Source of the DNA: Monosiga brevicollis MX1 | Lineage: Eukaryota > Opisthokonta > Choanoflagellata > Craspedida > Salpingoecidae | Assembly: GCF_000002865.3 (NCBI RefSeq) | Contig: NW_001865089.1 | Span: 20,684 to 84,152 of the forward strand | Reading direction: 5' to 3' | Length of the DNA: 63,469 nt | Part shown: positions 1 to 10,558 of the stretch, in pieces | Numbering within the stretch: the first letter of the stretch is position 1 | Layout of the letters: every line of letters starts with the position of its first letter | Position numbers and translations under genes: made by a program | The notes under the pieces: model-generated | What the model was told of the DNA's origin: nothing | What the model saw: the letters and a program-made list of their open reading frames with translations, nothing else | Databases searched by the model: none

Positions 1-1
1 G

Positions 2-40
<39 letters not shown>

Positions 41-46
41 GTGTGT
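1..46. repeat. GT microsatellite at window edge
   Basis: Alternating GT run from the first base, interrupted by single substitutions. The true length is unknown because the window cuts it. The stretch from here to the first gene shows nothing else I can support. Confidence 0.9.
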
Positions 47-321
47 GAAGTTGAATAACCAGACACTTTGGGCGTGAAGAGTAGTGAATGCATTTAATGA
101 GCCCGTTACGGGATGCGATCATCAAAAGGGCATGGATTGCATTCAAATTGCGTGTTTGTTGCATTATGGCTGCCGTTTTTTTTTTTTTGGTGTGAATCCA
201 CGTCGTTCCACTTCATTTTTGGCGCGAAAAGTAGTGAGATGCTTAGGCGACTTATGTTTGTTTTCGGTCTTTGGAAAAGTCATGCACTGCTCACCTTTTC
301 TGGTTTTTTTCTATGCCTAGG

Positions 322-2736
322 ATGGCGAGCAGTGGCAGTGCAGACGAGCGATCCGGCGCCGCTTCGCGCCCAGCTAGAGCAACGGAAAAACCGAGCAAGG
401 CTGGAGACAAACTGAGCAAGGCTGAAGACAAGCTTAAAAATGCTGAAGCCAGGCTGGACATCGCTGAAGCCAAGCTGGACAGCGCTGAGGAACGTGCCCA
501 GGCGTCCATGGCCACGGAAGAGCAAGCCAATGCCGAAGTGAACGTGGCCAAAGCCGAATTGGGCGTGGCCAAGGCCAAAGTGAAGGTGGCCGAAGCCAAA
601 CTGGGCGTGGCTGAAGCTAAAGTGGAAGCGGCTACAAATGATGGAGACCGAGCCCGAGCCGAATCAAGTGTGGCCAAAGCCGAAGTGAACGTGGCCAAAG
701 CCGAAGTGAACGTGGCCAAAGCCGAAGTGAACGTGGCCAAATTCGAATTGGGCGTGGCCAAAGCCAAAGTGGAAGCGGCTACAAATGACAAAGACCGAGC
801 CCGAGCCGAATCAAGTGTGGCCAAAGCCGAAGTGAACGTGGCCGATGCCAAAGTGAACGTGGCCAAAGCCGAAGTGAGCGTGGCCGATGCCAAAGTGAAC
901 GAGGCCAAATTCGAATTGGGCGTGGCCAAAGCCAAAGTGGAAGCGGCTACAAATGATGGAGACCGAGCCCAAGCCGAGGCGGGCGTGGCTGATGCCGAAC
1001 TGAACGTTGCCGATGCCAAAGTGAACGTGGCCGATGCCAAAGTGAACGTGGCCAAAGCCGAAGTGAACTTGGTCATCTCGCGTCCACATTCCGCAGAGCT
1101 GAGCCGTGTCTTTGAATCGTACTTGCAGACCTTGAAAGACGAAGTAGTCCGTGCTTCCCAGGCGCGGAATAACGCTGCAAGCAAAACGAACTCACCCATG
1201 GCGGCTGCAGTGAGCCCTCGCCCCCAGCAATCCTCTGGCGTGTTGGTGGTGCCAGCAAGTGCGGTCGTGTCCGGGGCTTCAGGGGACGGGTATCTAGACT
1301 ATTACAATCAAGTGACCCGGAAGGGTCGATACAAAACAGCCGACGAGTCAGAGGTGGCCCCGTTCCGTTCGGAGCTCACGTCGGAGCAGGAAACCATGGC
1401 CGACAGCATTCCAAAGGGCCAGCGCACTTTGGAAGCAGATCTCCAAAAAGCCTGGGTTGACTTTCTCCAGAAGCAGACAAAGAATATCCCATGTCGCGTT
1501 TGTAGCTCTCCCGATGTTGCAACTCTGGACCAGTACAAGCCCGACATTGTGTTGGGGGCAAGAGACCCTTACAGGGATGGCAACATTGCCTGCATTTTGG
1601 AGCTCAAGCGCAGCACGAAGAAGTTTGCAGCTTCGGCTCTTGGCCAACTCTTTTCTTATTTAGATAAATTGTTGGAGCTGTCTCCAGATCGACACTTCTG
1701 CTTTGGCGCGTTGGTGAACTGTTTCAACTTCCACATCATCCGGGCATATCGATGCGGAACCGGCTTCATTCACTTCGAGACCATAATACAGGGCCATTTG
1801 GGGTCGGGCGCGCCCCTTGTCCGACTGCTGACCATGGAACCTAGTGAGCTTGGTTTCGTGGACTTGCGCGTGAACATTCCTGACAACGATGGGCAGCCAT
1901 TGTATTACCAACCATACTGCTTTCTCGGCGAGGGCAGGCACTGCAAGGCGTACAAAGGCTACTTTCATGACAAGCCGGCCGTCTTCAAGATTTTCAAGAA
2001 CGAAGCCGCCATGAAGCAGGAGCGTGACATGCTTAACAAGCTGGGTTCCGCTAAGGTTGAAAATGTGCCTGTCCTCAAGGGTTACTCGAAAGGGCACCCC
2101 TACTGCTGCGTCGTGACCCCTGTAGGCGAGGAATTTGCCACGCCTCCCACAAGACACGAGCTATCAATGCTTTTGGACGTGCTCAAGGCCGCGCACAAGG
2201 CCGGGCTTGTTCATCGTGACCCGCTTCCCCGCAACTATTTTCGAGTGGGTTCAAAAATCCTGTTCAACGACTGGGGGTCGGCTGAAGAGATTCGCACAGG
2301 CCAGCCAGTTGTACCCACTGGCTGGCCTTGTGAGCAAGCAGATGACATGATTGGCGAGGTTCGTACCGCTTGCTGCAGTGAATGTGGGAAGAATTGCAGT
2401 GTGCAAGCCCCCTCATGTTCGACTGGTTGTGGTTTGCAGAGTGAGGTGGTGCCCCAGTTCCGACATGACCTGGAAATGTTTGCAAAGGGCATCTTCTTGC
2501 GAATGGTGCGAAAGGGCGACTGGCCAAATGACCTGCGTAGCACTGATTTTTGGGATGAGGGTTACTTGAGATCTACCTGGCGACCTGTCTTGAACGCTGC
2601 TCGCTCGCTACCCGATTTCCTTACCGGCTCACCCGAAGATTTTGTGAAAAACCACGATGGGACATACGAGGGCTTCAGAAACATACTTTTGAAGTCCTAT
2701 AGTCGCCTGCTCGCTCATGGGCCCACTTTGTTTTGA
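322..2736 (+). CDS. Crinkler-like effector: heptad repeats, PD-(D/E)XK nuclease and kinase-like domain
   Basis: Single uninterrupted frame of 804 residues from ATG 322 (purine at -3, G at +4); ATG 313 is the alternative. Residues about 65-250 are seven-residue units such as VAKAEVN and VADAKVN, broken three times by an ATNDGDRAR-type linker; this is Ala/Lys/Glu-rich, LEA-like or coiled coil. A restriction-endonuclease-like fold follows: D408 in KPDIVLG, then E427-x-K429 in ILELKRS. Next is a kinase-like domain: glycine-rich GEGRHCKAYKG, likely ATP lysine K556, HRD (D633) with a following Asn, and DWG (D650) in place of DFG. An insert after DWG holds a cysteine cluster (ACCSECGKNC). Nuclease plus kinase is known from the Crinkler (CRN/CR) effector superfamily, often linked to transposons or inter-organism conflict. 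Function here is inferred. No introns, unlike the neighbours. Confidence 0.75.
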   Translation: MASSGSADERSGAASRPARATEKPSKAGDKLSKAEDKLKNAEARLDIAEAKLDSAEERAQASMATEEQANAEVNVAKAELGVAKAKVKVAEAKLGVAEAKVEAATNDGDRARAESSVAKAEVNVAKAEVNVAKAEVNVAKFELGVAKAKVEAATNDKDRARAESSVAKAEVNVADAKVNVAKAEVSVADAKVNEAKFELGVAKAKVEAATNDGDRAQAEAGVADAELNVADAKVNVADAKVNVAKAEVNLVISRPHSAELSRVFESYLQTLKDEVVRASQARNNAASKTNSPMAAAVSPRPQQSSGVLVVPASAVVSGASGDGYLDYYNQVTRKGRYKTADESEVAPFRSELTSEQETMADSIPKGQRTLEADLQKAWVDFLQKQTKNIPCRVCSSPDVATLDQYKPDIVLGARDPYRDGNIACILELKRSTKKFAASALGQLFSYLDKLLELSPDRHFCFGALVNCFNFHIIRAYRCGTGFIHFETIIQGHLGSGAPLVRLLTMEPSELGFVDLRVNIPDNDGQPLYYQPYCFLGEGRHCKAYKGYFHDKPAVFKIFKNEAAMKQERDMLNKLGSAKVENVPVLKGYSKGHPYCCVVTPVGEEFATPPTRHELSMLLDVLKAAHKAGLVHRDPLPRNYFRVGSKILFNDWGSAEEIRTGQPVVPTGWPCEQADDMIGEVRTACCSECGKNCSVQAPSCSTGCGLQSEVVPQFRHDLEMFAKGIFLRMVRKGDWPNDLRSTDFWDEGYLRSTWRPVLNAARSLPDFLTGSPEDFVKNHDGTYEGFRNILLKSYSRLLAHGPTLF
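520..1070 (+). repeat. 21-nt tandem coding minisatellite
   Basis: About 25 copies of a 21-nt unit (seven codons) arranged in three longer blocks, each closed by a conserved linker that encodes ATND(G/K)DRA. The repeat also opens long shadow frames on the other strand. Near-identity between units suggests recent expansion. Confidence 0.85.
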
Positions 2737-2970
2737 GCTGCTGCTTCAACTTTTGATGTTTTTTTTCTCTCCTGTCCAGCTCAAATCGAGAGAACATCGC
2801 TACAACGCTTTTTGGCGCTACAAATGACTGCCACAGGGTCTTAACATCTGTACATTGAGAGTGTCTGGGTAAACAAGTCATCAAAAGCTGGCACGCTTGC
2901 TGGTAGTGTCGAATTGGAGAGCCGACGAGCAAAGAGAAGCCAAAGTGTAAAAAAAAAACGCGATGACAAA

Positions 2971-4110
2971 TGGCAGCCGGGTCCTCAATCTGAGATTTCA
3001 TGGCACGTCAATGTCAAGTAAACCTGGCCTCATTGACACCCTTGCCGTGTTGGTCATAAAGCCACCTGAGACGCCCTGTGACACACAAGCCAGCGATTAG
3101 TACACAAAACTGGAAAAAAGCGCCCTTGGCCCCTTTGCCAACACCACATGGCAGCCGGGTCCACCATCTCAAATTCCGTTGCACGTCGGAGCAAATCATA
3201 CATAATCTCCGTCAAGTGCTTGTGGCGCTCGCCACGGAGTCGAAACTCACCTGGGACCACCTTGTAATACACAAGCCCTGACAGTAGTATCCCTCTCGAA
3301 TGGCCTAAACTAACGTGTAAAAACAAACACTCCCATTGACACATGGCAGCCAGGTCTCTGATCTCAGTTTTCGTCTCACGTCAAAGCAAAGCACGCCCCA
3401 CTTTTGCCATGTTCTTGGAGTGCTCACTGTCTAGTCCTCTCTTACCAGGGACCATCCTGCCACACGCCAGCCCTGGCATGAGTGCACCCCTCAAAACGGC
3501 CCACGCTTAAAAAATAAAGCGCACCTTGACTTCTGCACCCACACCGACCGGCAGCCGGGCCTCTGTTCTCAACTATCGTCGCACGATAAAAAAACAAAGC
3601 ACGCCTCATCTTTTTCACTTTGCTTGCTGCTTCAGCCACGGTGTCCTCATTCATCTGGAACCATCCTGTGTGCCACAGCACTACCGTCAGAATCGTCCGG
3701 GGTGTCGCGCGCCAAAACTCGCAAAACGCATCCTTGCCCTCCGCTCTGGCAGCCGGCATCATGGATGGCATTTTCAACAACGGGCCGCAGATAGGTTCCT
3801 CACCTCCCTCTGAACAGCTGTGTTTCGTGCCAATTATGAACAGACTCCGGGCTCCTGGGCCTCGCTAGCGCGTCCATTGCGCACCAGTGGCCACGGCACC
3901 TCATGGTCAGATCGAGGAATTGTCTTGACAACAAATGGCAGCCCAACACGAGATCAGCAAGAATGGTTCATCCAACACGGTCGCACGGCAATGTCGTTTA
4001 ACTACCCGTTTATTCCTGTCGCAGCTTGCACCTCGACAGCTCTTGCTCGTCGGGCCACAACGACGACAACGCACCACCAGGAGCACGTGCGCCGCCCATG
4101 GCCCGCTTCA
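2971..4110. repeat. Degenerate tandem repeat, unit about 193 bp
   Basis: A shared core (T/C)GGCAGCC(A/G)GG recurs at 2971, 3149, 3344, 3549, 3747 and 3936 (the last as TGGCAGCCCAA); spacings are 178, 195, 205, 198 and 189. Each core is followed by a related tail (TCTCA..., then CGT and CACGTC) and preceded by an A-rich block and CTTGAC-like bases. A weaker seventh copy may lie near 4099. Copies are diverged, so this is an old array. It resembles no RNA gene I know. Confidence 0.7.
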
Positions 4111-4453
4111 TCGTTGCGCGTCCAACAAGCACCTTTCCAAGGAAAAAGAAGACGCTGGGCAACACAGGGGGGCCGAAGTGACAGCTGACACTTGAAAGCT
4201 GGCGAGGTGTTTCTCTCCGACTACGATCAGAAGGATGCCCAGAGCTTGCAAGGATCGACATTGATTGCCGTGATATCAATCCCAGCCGTGCGCCATTCAC
4301 ACACAAATAGCTGCCTTCTGCAAATAAAAAAAAAGTGCTAAAACAGGCGCACGGTTGATGAAAGAGCTCGAGTGAGCCGACATCCAGCGTCTGGTTTTGA
4401 TCTCTCGCCAGGTCTGCTTGATCCTGATTTCATGAGAGGCCTTGTCACGAGTT

Positions 4454-4456
<3 letters not shown>

Positions 4457-4531
<75 letters not shown>

Positions 4532-4564
4532 CATACATACACACACACACACACACACACACAC
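4457..4564. repeat. CA microsatellite
   Basis: Roughly 108 bases of AC repeats with a short interruption (GCTCATAC) near 4530. Confidence 0.95.
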
Positions 4565-5004
4565 GGAAACACATAACATGACACTTGATTTCTTTTTTTT
4601 TGAAGAATCAAGATCAAGTTGTGTCCACTTCGCTCATTGTCAGATAAAACTTGCTTCTGCATGATTGCACGCATCACACAGACATGGCAAATGAATTTCG
4701 TTCATCACGAGCAACGCCCCCGCTTGTCATCGGCTCCAAGTACATGTCGTCGTCCACGCGTGCTTGCTCACATGGCTAGCCATGTTGCACATGTGGGCAG
4801 CACCGAGGGCACGCGAGCAGCATCTCCAATCCGTACGGAAGAACAGGGGCTGGTCCATCTTCCTTGTCAAGAGGTCCTTGATAAACGAATCGTTGATTCG
4901 GTGTGTGGACGGACGCTGCGGGCGCGTTCTCTTTTGAGGCCGCCGCTGGGTGACGGACGTGAATCCATCTCCCCATTAGCTGTACCGACTTGCCGGCGAC
5001 GGCT

Positions 5005-7245
5005 ATGCATACTGTAGACCATCTGCGACTGTGCTTGACCACGGCACGGGGGGCCACATGCGATGCGGCGGTCCAAATTGGCACTGGGGTGGCCAGCACG
5101 GGGCGTGCCCTTGGTGCAGCTCTGAGAGCCGCCCCGCATCAAGTCGCGACTCAAACTCGAGATGCTGTTGTGTACTACCGTCATGCCCCCACTGCCCTGC
5201 GGCGTGAGCTCGTGTCAGGGTTTACCATTGCCGTCCTGCAAATTCCCGAATCGGTGGCCTTTTCCTTTGTCGCCGGCCTGGACCCCATTTACGGTCTTCG
5301 GGCCACCATTTTTATAGGTTTCATCGCCGGCCTCCTTGGCTCTCGCCCATGCATGGTTAGCGGCGCCGCCGGCGCCATGGCCGTAATTTTAGCGGACCTC
5401 ACGGGCCCTGGTGGCGTGTGGCGTGACGGGCAGTTTAGCGATCAGGAAGTGAACAGCCTTGTCAACATCACTCTCATGATCACCGGCGGTTTGCAGGTGG
5501 CAATCGCCATTCTGGGTTTGGCCCGCTTTGCGCGCCTCATCCCCTTTACAGCCATGATTGGCTTTATGAATGGGCTGGCCATCATCACTCTCATTTCTCA
5601 GCTCGCCTCCTTCAAAGAGTGTCCGGGCGCCACGTACGACGTTTGCGCCCGTGCCGATACGCTCGAGTGGATGCCCATCAACGATGGTCGCACCTGGATG
5701 GTGATTCTGGAAAGTCTCATGTCCACAGCCATCACGGCGCTCCTTCCTCGTTGGCGTGCCATGCACCGCTATGTGCCTGCAGCCCTCGTCTCCCTTGTCC
5801 TGGTGACCGTCTTTGAGCATGCAATCAATCGCCCGGCCATTGGCCTCCCGACCCGTACAGTCGGAGAAACGGCCCCTCTCCCCGGCAATTTTGCGGCTCC
5901 TCGCTTTCCCACCAAACCCGAGGCAGCCGACTGGGGCACCATGCTGCAGTACAGCGCTATCCTCGCCATGGTTGGAGCTATCGAATCCATCGTCACCTCC
6001 GAGGCGGTATCTGAACTGCTCCAAGAGCCCGGTGACCGTTGGGCCTCAACACGCGAATGTGTGGCCCAGGGCTTGGGTAACTTTGTTTCGGGCCTGTTCA
6101 GCTCTATGGGTGGGGACGCCATGATCGGGCAATCCACCGTCAATGTCATGAACGGTGCTAGACATCGCCTTTCGTCCACCTCGGCCTCGGTCTTCCTCAT
6201 TATCATTGTTGTAGCGCTGGCGCATGCCATTGAGATTGTGCCCGTGGCTTGCCTCAGCGGCATTCTCTTTGTCATTATCAGCAAGACCTTCCACTGGCCC
6301 ACCTTTCGTCTGCTGTTTCAGCTGGCCTGGCCTGATAGCTTGGGGATCATCCTCGTCACGGTGCTAGCCGTCACCACAAATCTGGCGTATGCCGTCTTGG
6401 CCGGTGTTGTTTGGCGTGCACTGGTTCACGCCTATGCCAGTGGCGAGCTTATTCACTGCCGCACTGAGCTGCGCCCTGCTTCCGGTGATCCTGACAAAGC
6501 CGATAAGCCGGGCACACCGCAGGCATCACAGAAGCCGGACCACCAGAACGGCGATCCACTGCCCTTTGCTTCTGCAGAGAGGAAGCGAACAGACAGTGGA
6601 GCCTCTCTGTTGAGCACCGAAGGCGCGACCCCGTCCACTACCATCGTTATTGCCGACCCGACCGAAACAACGATGCCCGACGTCCAAGAGAACGGCTGTC
6701 CCTCGCCGGCAGATAGTGGGACTGATGTAGCCAGCCCGCACCAATTGCAGGAAAAGGTCTACTACTTTAGTGGACCGCTGTTCTTTGGTTCGGCCTCAAC
6801 CTTTCGGGGTGCCTTTGACCCGGCCCACGACCCCAGACGCGTTGTCATTGACTTTTCCGCCGCACTGGTGTCTGACTTTTCCGCTATTTCGGCATTGCGT
6901 GGAGTCTGCAAGCGTTACCAGCAACTCGGAAAGAAGGTCGTGGTTCAAGGCCTCGACGCTTACGGACGCGCGCACATGCTCCGGCATCACAAGCTGCGCT
7001 ACTTTGCTGACCCGCATGTCAGCCGAGATGACATGGACATGGATCCAGCAGGTGTGCCGATGGATATAGCAGGTGTGCCGATGGATCCAGCAGATGTGCA
7101 GATGCCTCCTCTCAACATGCTTCATATATTCCAGCCCGAAGGGGATGAGCTAGGTCAACTCGCGCAGACGCCCTTGAGTGACGATGTTGTCCGGCAGCTT
7201 TCAAGTCTTCGGCGACGCCCGACCACTTGTGTCTCACAGGTCTGA
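5005..7245 (+). CDS. SulP-family anion transporter with STAS domain
   Basis: Intronless frame of 746 residues from ATG 5005. The membrane part (residues about 70-490) has the SulP core: the start of the transport domain (GFTIAVLQIPESVAFSF, then GLDPIYGL), a helix with GMNGLA-like FMNGLAI, and GAIESIVTSEAVSEL followed by GGDAMIGQSTVNV, the signature of bacterial SulP permeases. A low-complexity linker leads to a C-terminal STAS domain (YYFSGPLFFGSA ... VVIDFSAALVSDFSAI). Expected role: plasma-membrane uptake or exchange of sulfate, bicarbonate or dicarboxylate; substrate cannot be read from sequence. The signature is closer to bacterial SulPs than to animal SLC26, and with no introns this suggests transfer from bacteria. 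The tail carries three near-copies of a nine-residue unit (MDxAGVP type, nt 7037-7101). Confidence 0.9.
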   Translation: MHTVDHLRLCLTTARGATCDAAVQIGTGVASTGRALGAALRAAPHQVATQTRDAVVYYRHAPTALRRELVSGFTIAVLQIPESVAFSFVAGLDPIYGLRATIFIGFIAGLLGSRPCMVSGAAGAMAVILADLTGPGGVWRDGQFSDQEVNSLVNITLMITGGLQVAIAILGLARFARLIPFTAMIGFMNGLAIITLISQLASFKECPGATYDVCARADTLEWMPINDGRTWMVILESLMSTAITALLPRWRAMHRYVPAALVSLVLVTVFEHAINRPAIGLPTRTVGETAPLPGNFAAPRFPTKPEAADWGTMLQYSAILAMVGAIESIVTSEAVSELLQEPGDRWASTRECVAQGLGNFVSGLFSSMGGDAMIGQSTVNVMNGARHRLSSTSASVFLIIIVVALAHAIEIVPVACLSGILFVIISKTFHWPTFRLLFQLAWPDSLGIILVTVLAVTTNLAYAVLAGVVWRALVHAYASGELIHCRTELRPASGDPDKADKPGTPQASQKPDHQNGDPLPFASAERKRTDSGASLLSTEGATPSTTIVIADPTETTMPDVQENGCPSPADSGTDVASPHQLQEKVYYFSGPLFFGSASTFRGAFDPAHDPRRVVIDFSAALVSDFSAISALRGVCKRYQQLGKKVVVQGLDAYGRAHMLRHHKLRYFADPHVSRDDMDMDPAGVPMDIAGVPMDPADVQMPPLNMLHIFQPEGDELGQLAQTPLSDDVVRQLSSLRRRPTTCVSQV

Positions 7246-7248
7246 CGG

Positions 7249-7483
7249 TAGTGGTGTGCGATGATAGTGGTGTGCGATGATAGTTGGCGCAGCCCAGAGT
7301 GCTGTGCTTTTTTTTTTTTTAACATGTTTTTGCATCTGAGGCTTTGCTTGAACGACACATACGTAGTGGTGTGCGATGATAGTGGTGTGCGATGATAGTT
7401 GGCGCAGCCCAGAGTGCTGTGCTTTTTTTTTTAACATGTTTTTGCATCTGAGGCTTTGCTTGAACGACACGTACCACATATGA
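7249..7483. repeat. Direct tandem duplication of about 117 bp
   Basis: Two almost identical copies (7249-7365 and 7366-7483) start four bases after the transporter stop. Each begins with the doubled phrase GTGGTGTGCGATGATA and contains a T-run followed by AACATG. The copies differ mainly in T-run length, so the duplication is recent. Confidence 0.9.
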
Positions 7484-8109
<626 letters not shown>

Positions 8110-9792
8110 ATGATGGGGGCGTCGGAACGCGACGATGAGGCCGAAGCCCAGGCAGGCTTGGATGCGCAGGCATTGTGTCAAGCGTGTGACGCTGAGAGCC
8201 CGCAGGCTGCGCTGGATTTGTTGCAGAGCTGGGCCGCGACCCCGGACCGAGCCAAGGCAGCAGGTCGCGCCTGTGAAGCAGTGGGTCGAACGTTGCGCCA
8301 TTCGGATCCCAACCGTGCCCACGACCACGCCTCACGCTGATCGGGCCGGGTAGAGCAATGGTGCTGAGCCGCTGCATGCTGCCTGTGAGCATGGACATCT
8401 TGCTCTTGTTCAGGCGCTGCTTCGTGACTGCGAACTTGACGTTGACGCACGTGACGAGCAGGTACGCGCAACGCCCGTGCGCTGCTTGAGTTGATTATGA
8501 TTATACTATTTGGCTCAAGAGCAAGACCGGGTGACTTTAGATGGGAGAGACGCCGCTACATGTGGCCTGTGCACAAGGCCATGCTCAAGTTGCCGCCATG
8601 ATGCTGAGTGATTTTGCCGCCAACGTGGACGCACGGGACTTTGTAGGCCCCTCCCTTGCGTTTGCAACGCTTGAATGCGTCTCACGCCTCTCACAGCAAG
8701 TGGCTAACCTTTGTAGGAAGATCGGAGCCCTCTGCACGATGCCTGCGTAGCGGGGCATTTGGAAGTGGCACGTGTCCTGTTGCAGGGCTTTGCTGCCGAC
8801 GTCCATGCAACTGACCGCGTCCGTGCCCCGCAACACCCCACCCCCCGGCCCTTAAATCACACCAGAGCATCTCCACTGGCTGTGTTGAACTGATCTTGGT
8901 TTGGCGAATGCGCAGAATGGTTGGACGCCGCTGCACTTTGCCTGTCGCTACGCACACCCAGAGATCGCGCGCGTACTGCTCCGGGACTTTGGCGCCAGCC
9001 TCTCTGCTGCAACGACAGTAAGTGGATCTGCCACAGCTGCTATCGTTGCCCAAATCGCATGCGGTGGGCATCACGGGTGCGATACATGGACCCGATCTTT
9101 CACAGGAAGGAGATTTGCCCTTGCACTGCGCATGCAAGCACGGCGATCCCGGCATTGTACGGCCTCTTGTGCAAGACGAGCGTGCGGACGTCAACGTATG
9201 CAACAAGGTTCGATTTGTGCTCGATCTGTGCCCGCGCATCTGCCCTTTGAGTCCCACTGGCGGAGAAACTGGCACTCAATGCTTTCACTGACAATCACCG
9301 GCCAACTTAGGATGGTCTCCTCCCTACCGATTTAGTGCTGATGCAAGAGCATCCGCATGCCCAACAGGTCAGGGCCGTGGTGCGAAGCGCTTGATCCACC
9401 CCTACACGCATGACGAAGCTTGGTGTCTCATGTAGCTTCTGCTTGGACCCCGGTTATCCAGACCCTAGAACTTTTGTTGGCAGCCGGTGCACAATTGGCA
9501 AGCTGCTCACCGTGGACTGTAGCTGGTAAGACAACCAGGCTTCAAAGGCCACGTTCATCCACACCAATTAAAAGGCAACAGAAATCAGAAACTCGACTCA
9601 AGAAACGTATTCGCCTCACTGCCGTGTCGCTGCAACGGGCCCTTAGCGCGTGCTAGAGTACAGCAAGCTCGAGTGCCAATCATGCAGCGGCACGTCGCAG
9701 CCCTCGTGAGCGTAGGCTGGCACCGCAACCCCAGCGTCTTCACCCCCGACATGCTTGCCGCGCTACAAAAGCACCTTCAACCCCTTCTCTAA
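8110..9792 (+). CDS. Ankyrin-repeat protein, nine exons
   Basis: Inferred exons: 8110-8280, 8354-8461, 8541-8642, 8717-8818, 8916-9017, 9106-9207, 9311-9367, 9462-9525, 9647-9792; all phases agree and give 317 residues. Exons 2-6 each encode one ankyrin unit with the expected PLHxAC...GH...VxxLL pattern (for example NGWTPLHFACRYAHPEIARV). Exons 3-6 are all exactly 102 nt with phase-0 borders. The first exon is acidic with no domain; the last exons encode a partial repeat (LELLLAAGAQLAS) and a short helical tail. Ankyrin stacks bind protein partners; the partner is unknown. Start could be ATG 8113 instead. The first donor (GTGGGT) and the last two junctions are least sure. Confidence 0.75.
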
Positions 9793-9946
9793 TGACTCGC
9801 CAGTCCATCCGGATGCATCCCAAGCACACGTGCCACCCTCTTACCTAATTGACAGTCCAAAGGAAAAAAAAGAGAGAGAGAGAGAGCTCGACACCTCGAC
9901 GCCATTCACAGCTGTTCGACAGGGCAGGCAGGCAAAAAGAAATCCT

Positions 9947-10016
9947 GATTCGTCCGGGAATCGAACCCGGGTCTACCGCGTGGCAGGCGGCAATTCTACC
10001 ACTGAACCAACGAATC
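9947..10016 (-). tRNA. tRNA-Gly (GCC)
   Basis: Read on the minus strand this is a 70-nt cloverleaf: 7-bp acceptor stem GATTCGT/ACGAATC, D-arm GTTCAGTGGTAGA, anticodon loop CTGCCAC (anticodon GCC), and T-arm CCGGG/CCCGG around TTCGATT. The internal A and B boxes are intact and a T run follows downstream on the minus strand, as for RNA polymerase III termination. No intron. Confidence 0.97.
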
Positions 10017-10276
10017 ATCGCTTGGGAAGAGAGGTTAAAATAATTTATTTGTATGACAAAATAAAACACACCTTTACACCAACACAAAATTTTTGCTTGA
10101 TACATCCGGATGTACTGTACATGAAATTGTATTTCTCTGCATCATTTGCATCATAAGGAAAGGAAAAATGGCGTAGAATCCAAATGAGATGTGCGAACAA
10201 AAAGGCAAACAAGGCAAAACGGCAAGCAGGGCAGGCAAGCAGGACAAGCAAAAAAAAGACAAGCAAAAATTAATCT

Positions 10277-10346
10277 GATTCGTCCGGGAATCGAACCCGG
10301 GTCTACCGCGTGGCAGGCGGCAATTCTACCACTGAACCAACGAATC
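10277..10346 (-). tRNA. tRNA-Gly (GCC), second identical copy
   Basis: Same 70-nt sequence as the copy 330 bases away, including a few identical bases beyond the 5' end. A T run lies downstream on the minus strand. Probably a local duplication. CA-poor, A-rich spacer between the copies shows no other gene. Confidence 0.97.
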
Positions 10347-10558
10347 ATCGCTTGTTGTAGTGCATGCTAAAAGATTATATAGATGACATCTGACATTGTG
10401 GATAATCACCGTCTTCTTGATTCACATGCCAGGTTTTCAAATGAAATTTTGATCAAAACTCAATTTACTTGGGCGTACAAATGAACGTAGGGTGAGGCAA
10501 CAGAGAGAAAGAGAGAGTGAGAGAGAGTGAGAGTGAGTGAGAACGAATGAGCACTCGG

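Larger units (their letters stand above)
2737..5004. other. Intergenic, mostly a degenerate tandem array
   Basis: No open frame here looks coding. The stretch holds the roughly 193-bp array described separately, a CA run at 4457-4564, and about 440 bases before the transporter gene in which I see nothing. Confidence 0.6.

Noticed and set aside
271-321. Upstream extensions of genes starting at TTG or GTG (for example 271, 4990, 13264, 14264, 38451)
   Set aside because: Nuclear eukaryotic genes start at ATG; in each case a later in-frame ATG fits the family or has a better context.
291-1199. 302-codon minus-strand frame across the heptad repeats
   Set aside because: A periodic repeat without stops in one frame opens others too; the product is a Thr/Ala/Leu repeat with no ATG context or domain.
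2971-4110. CRISPR-like or snoRNA array in the 193-bp repeats
   Set aside because: Cores are too short and diverged for CRISPR, the genome is eukaryotic, and C and D boxes occur together only in one unit by chance.
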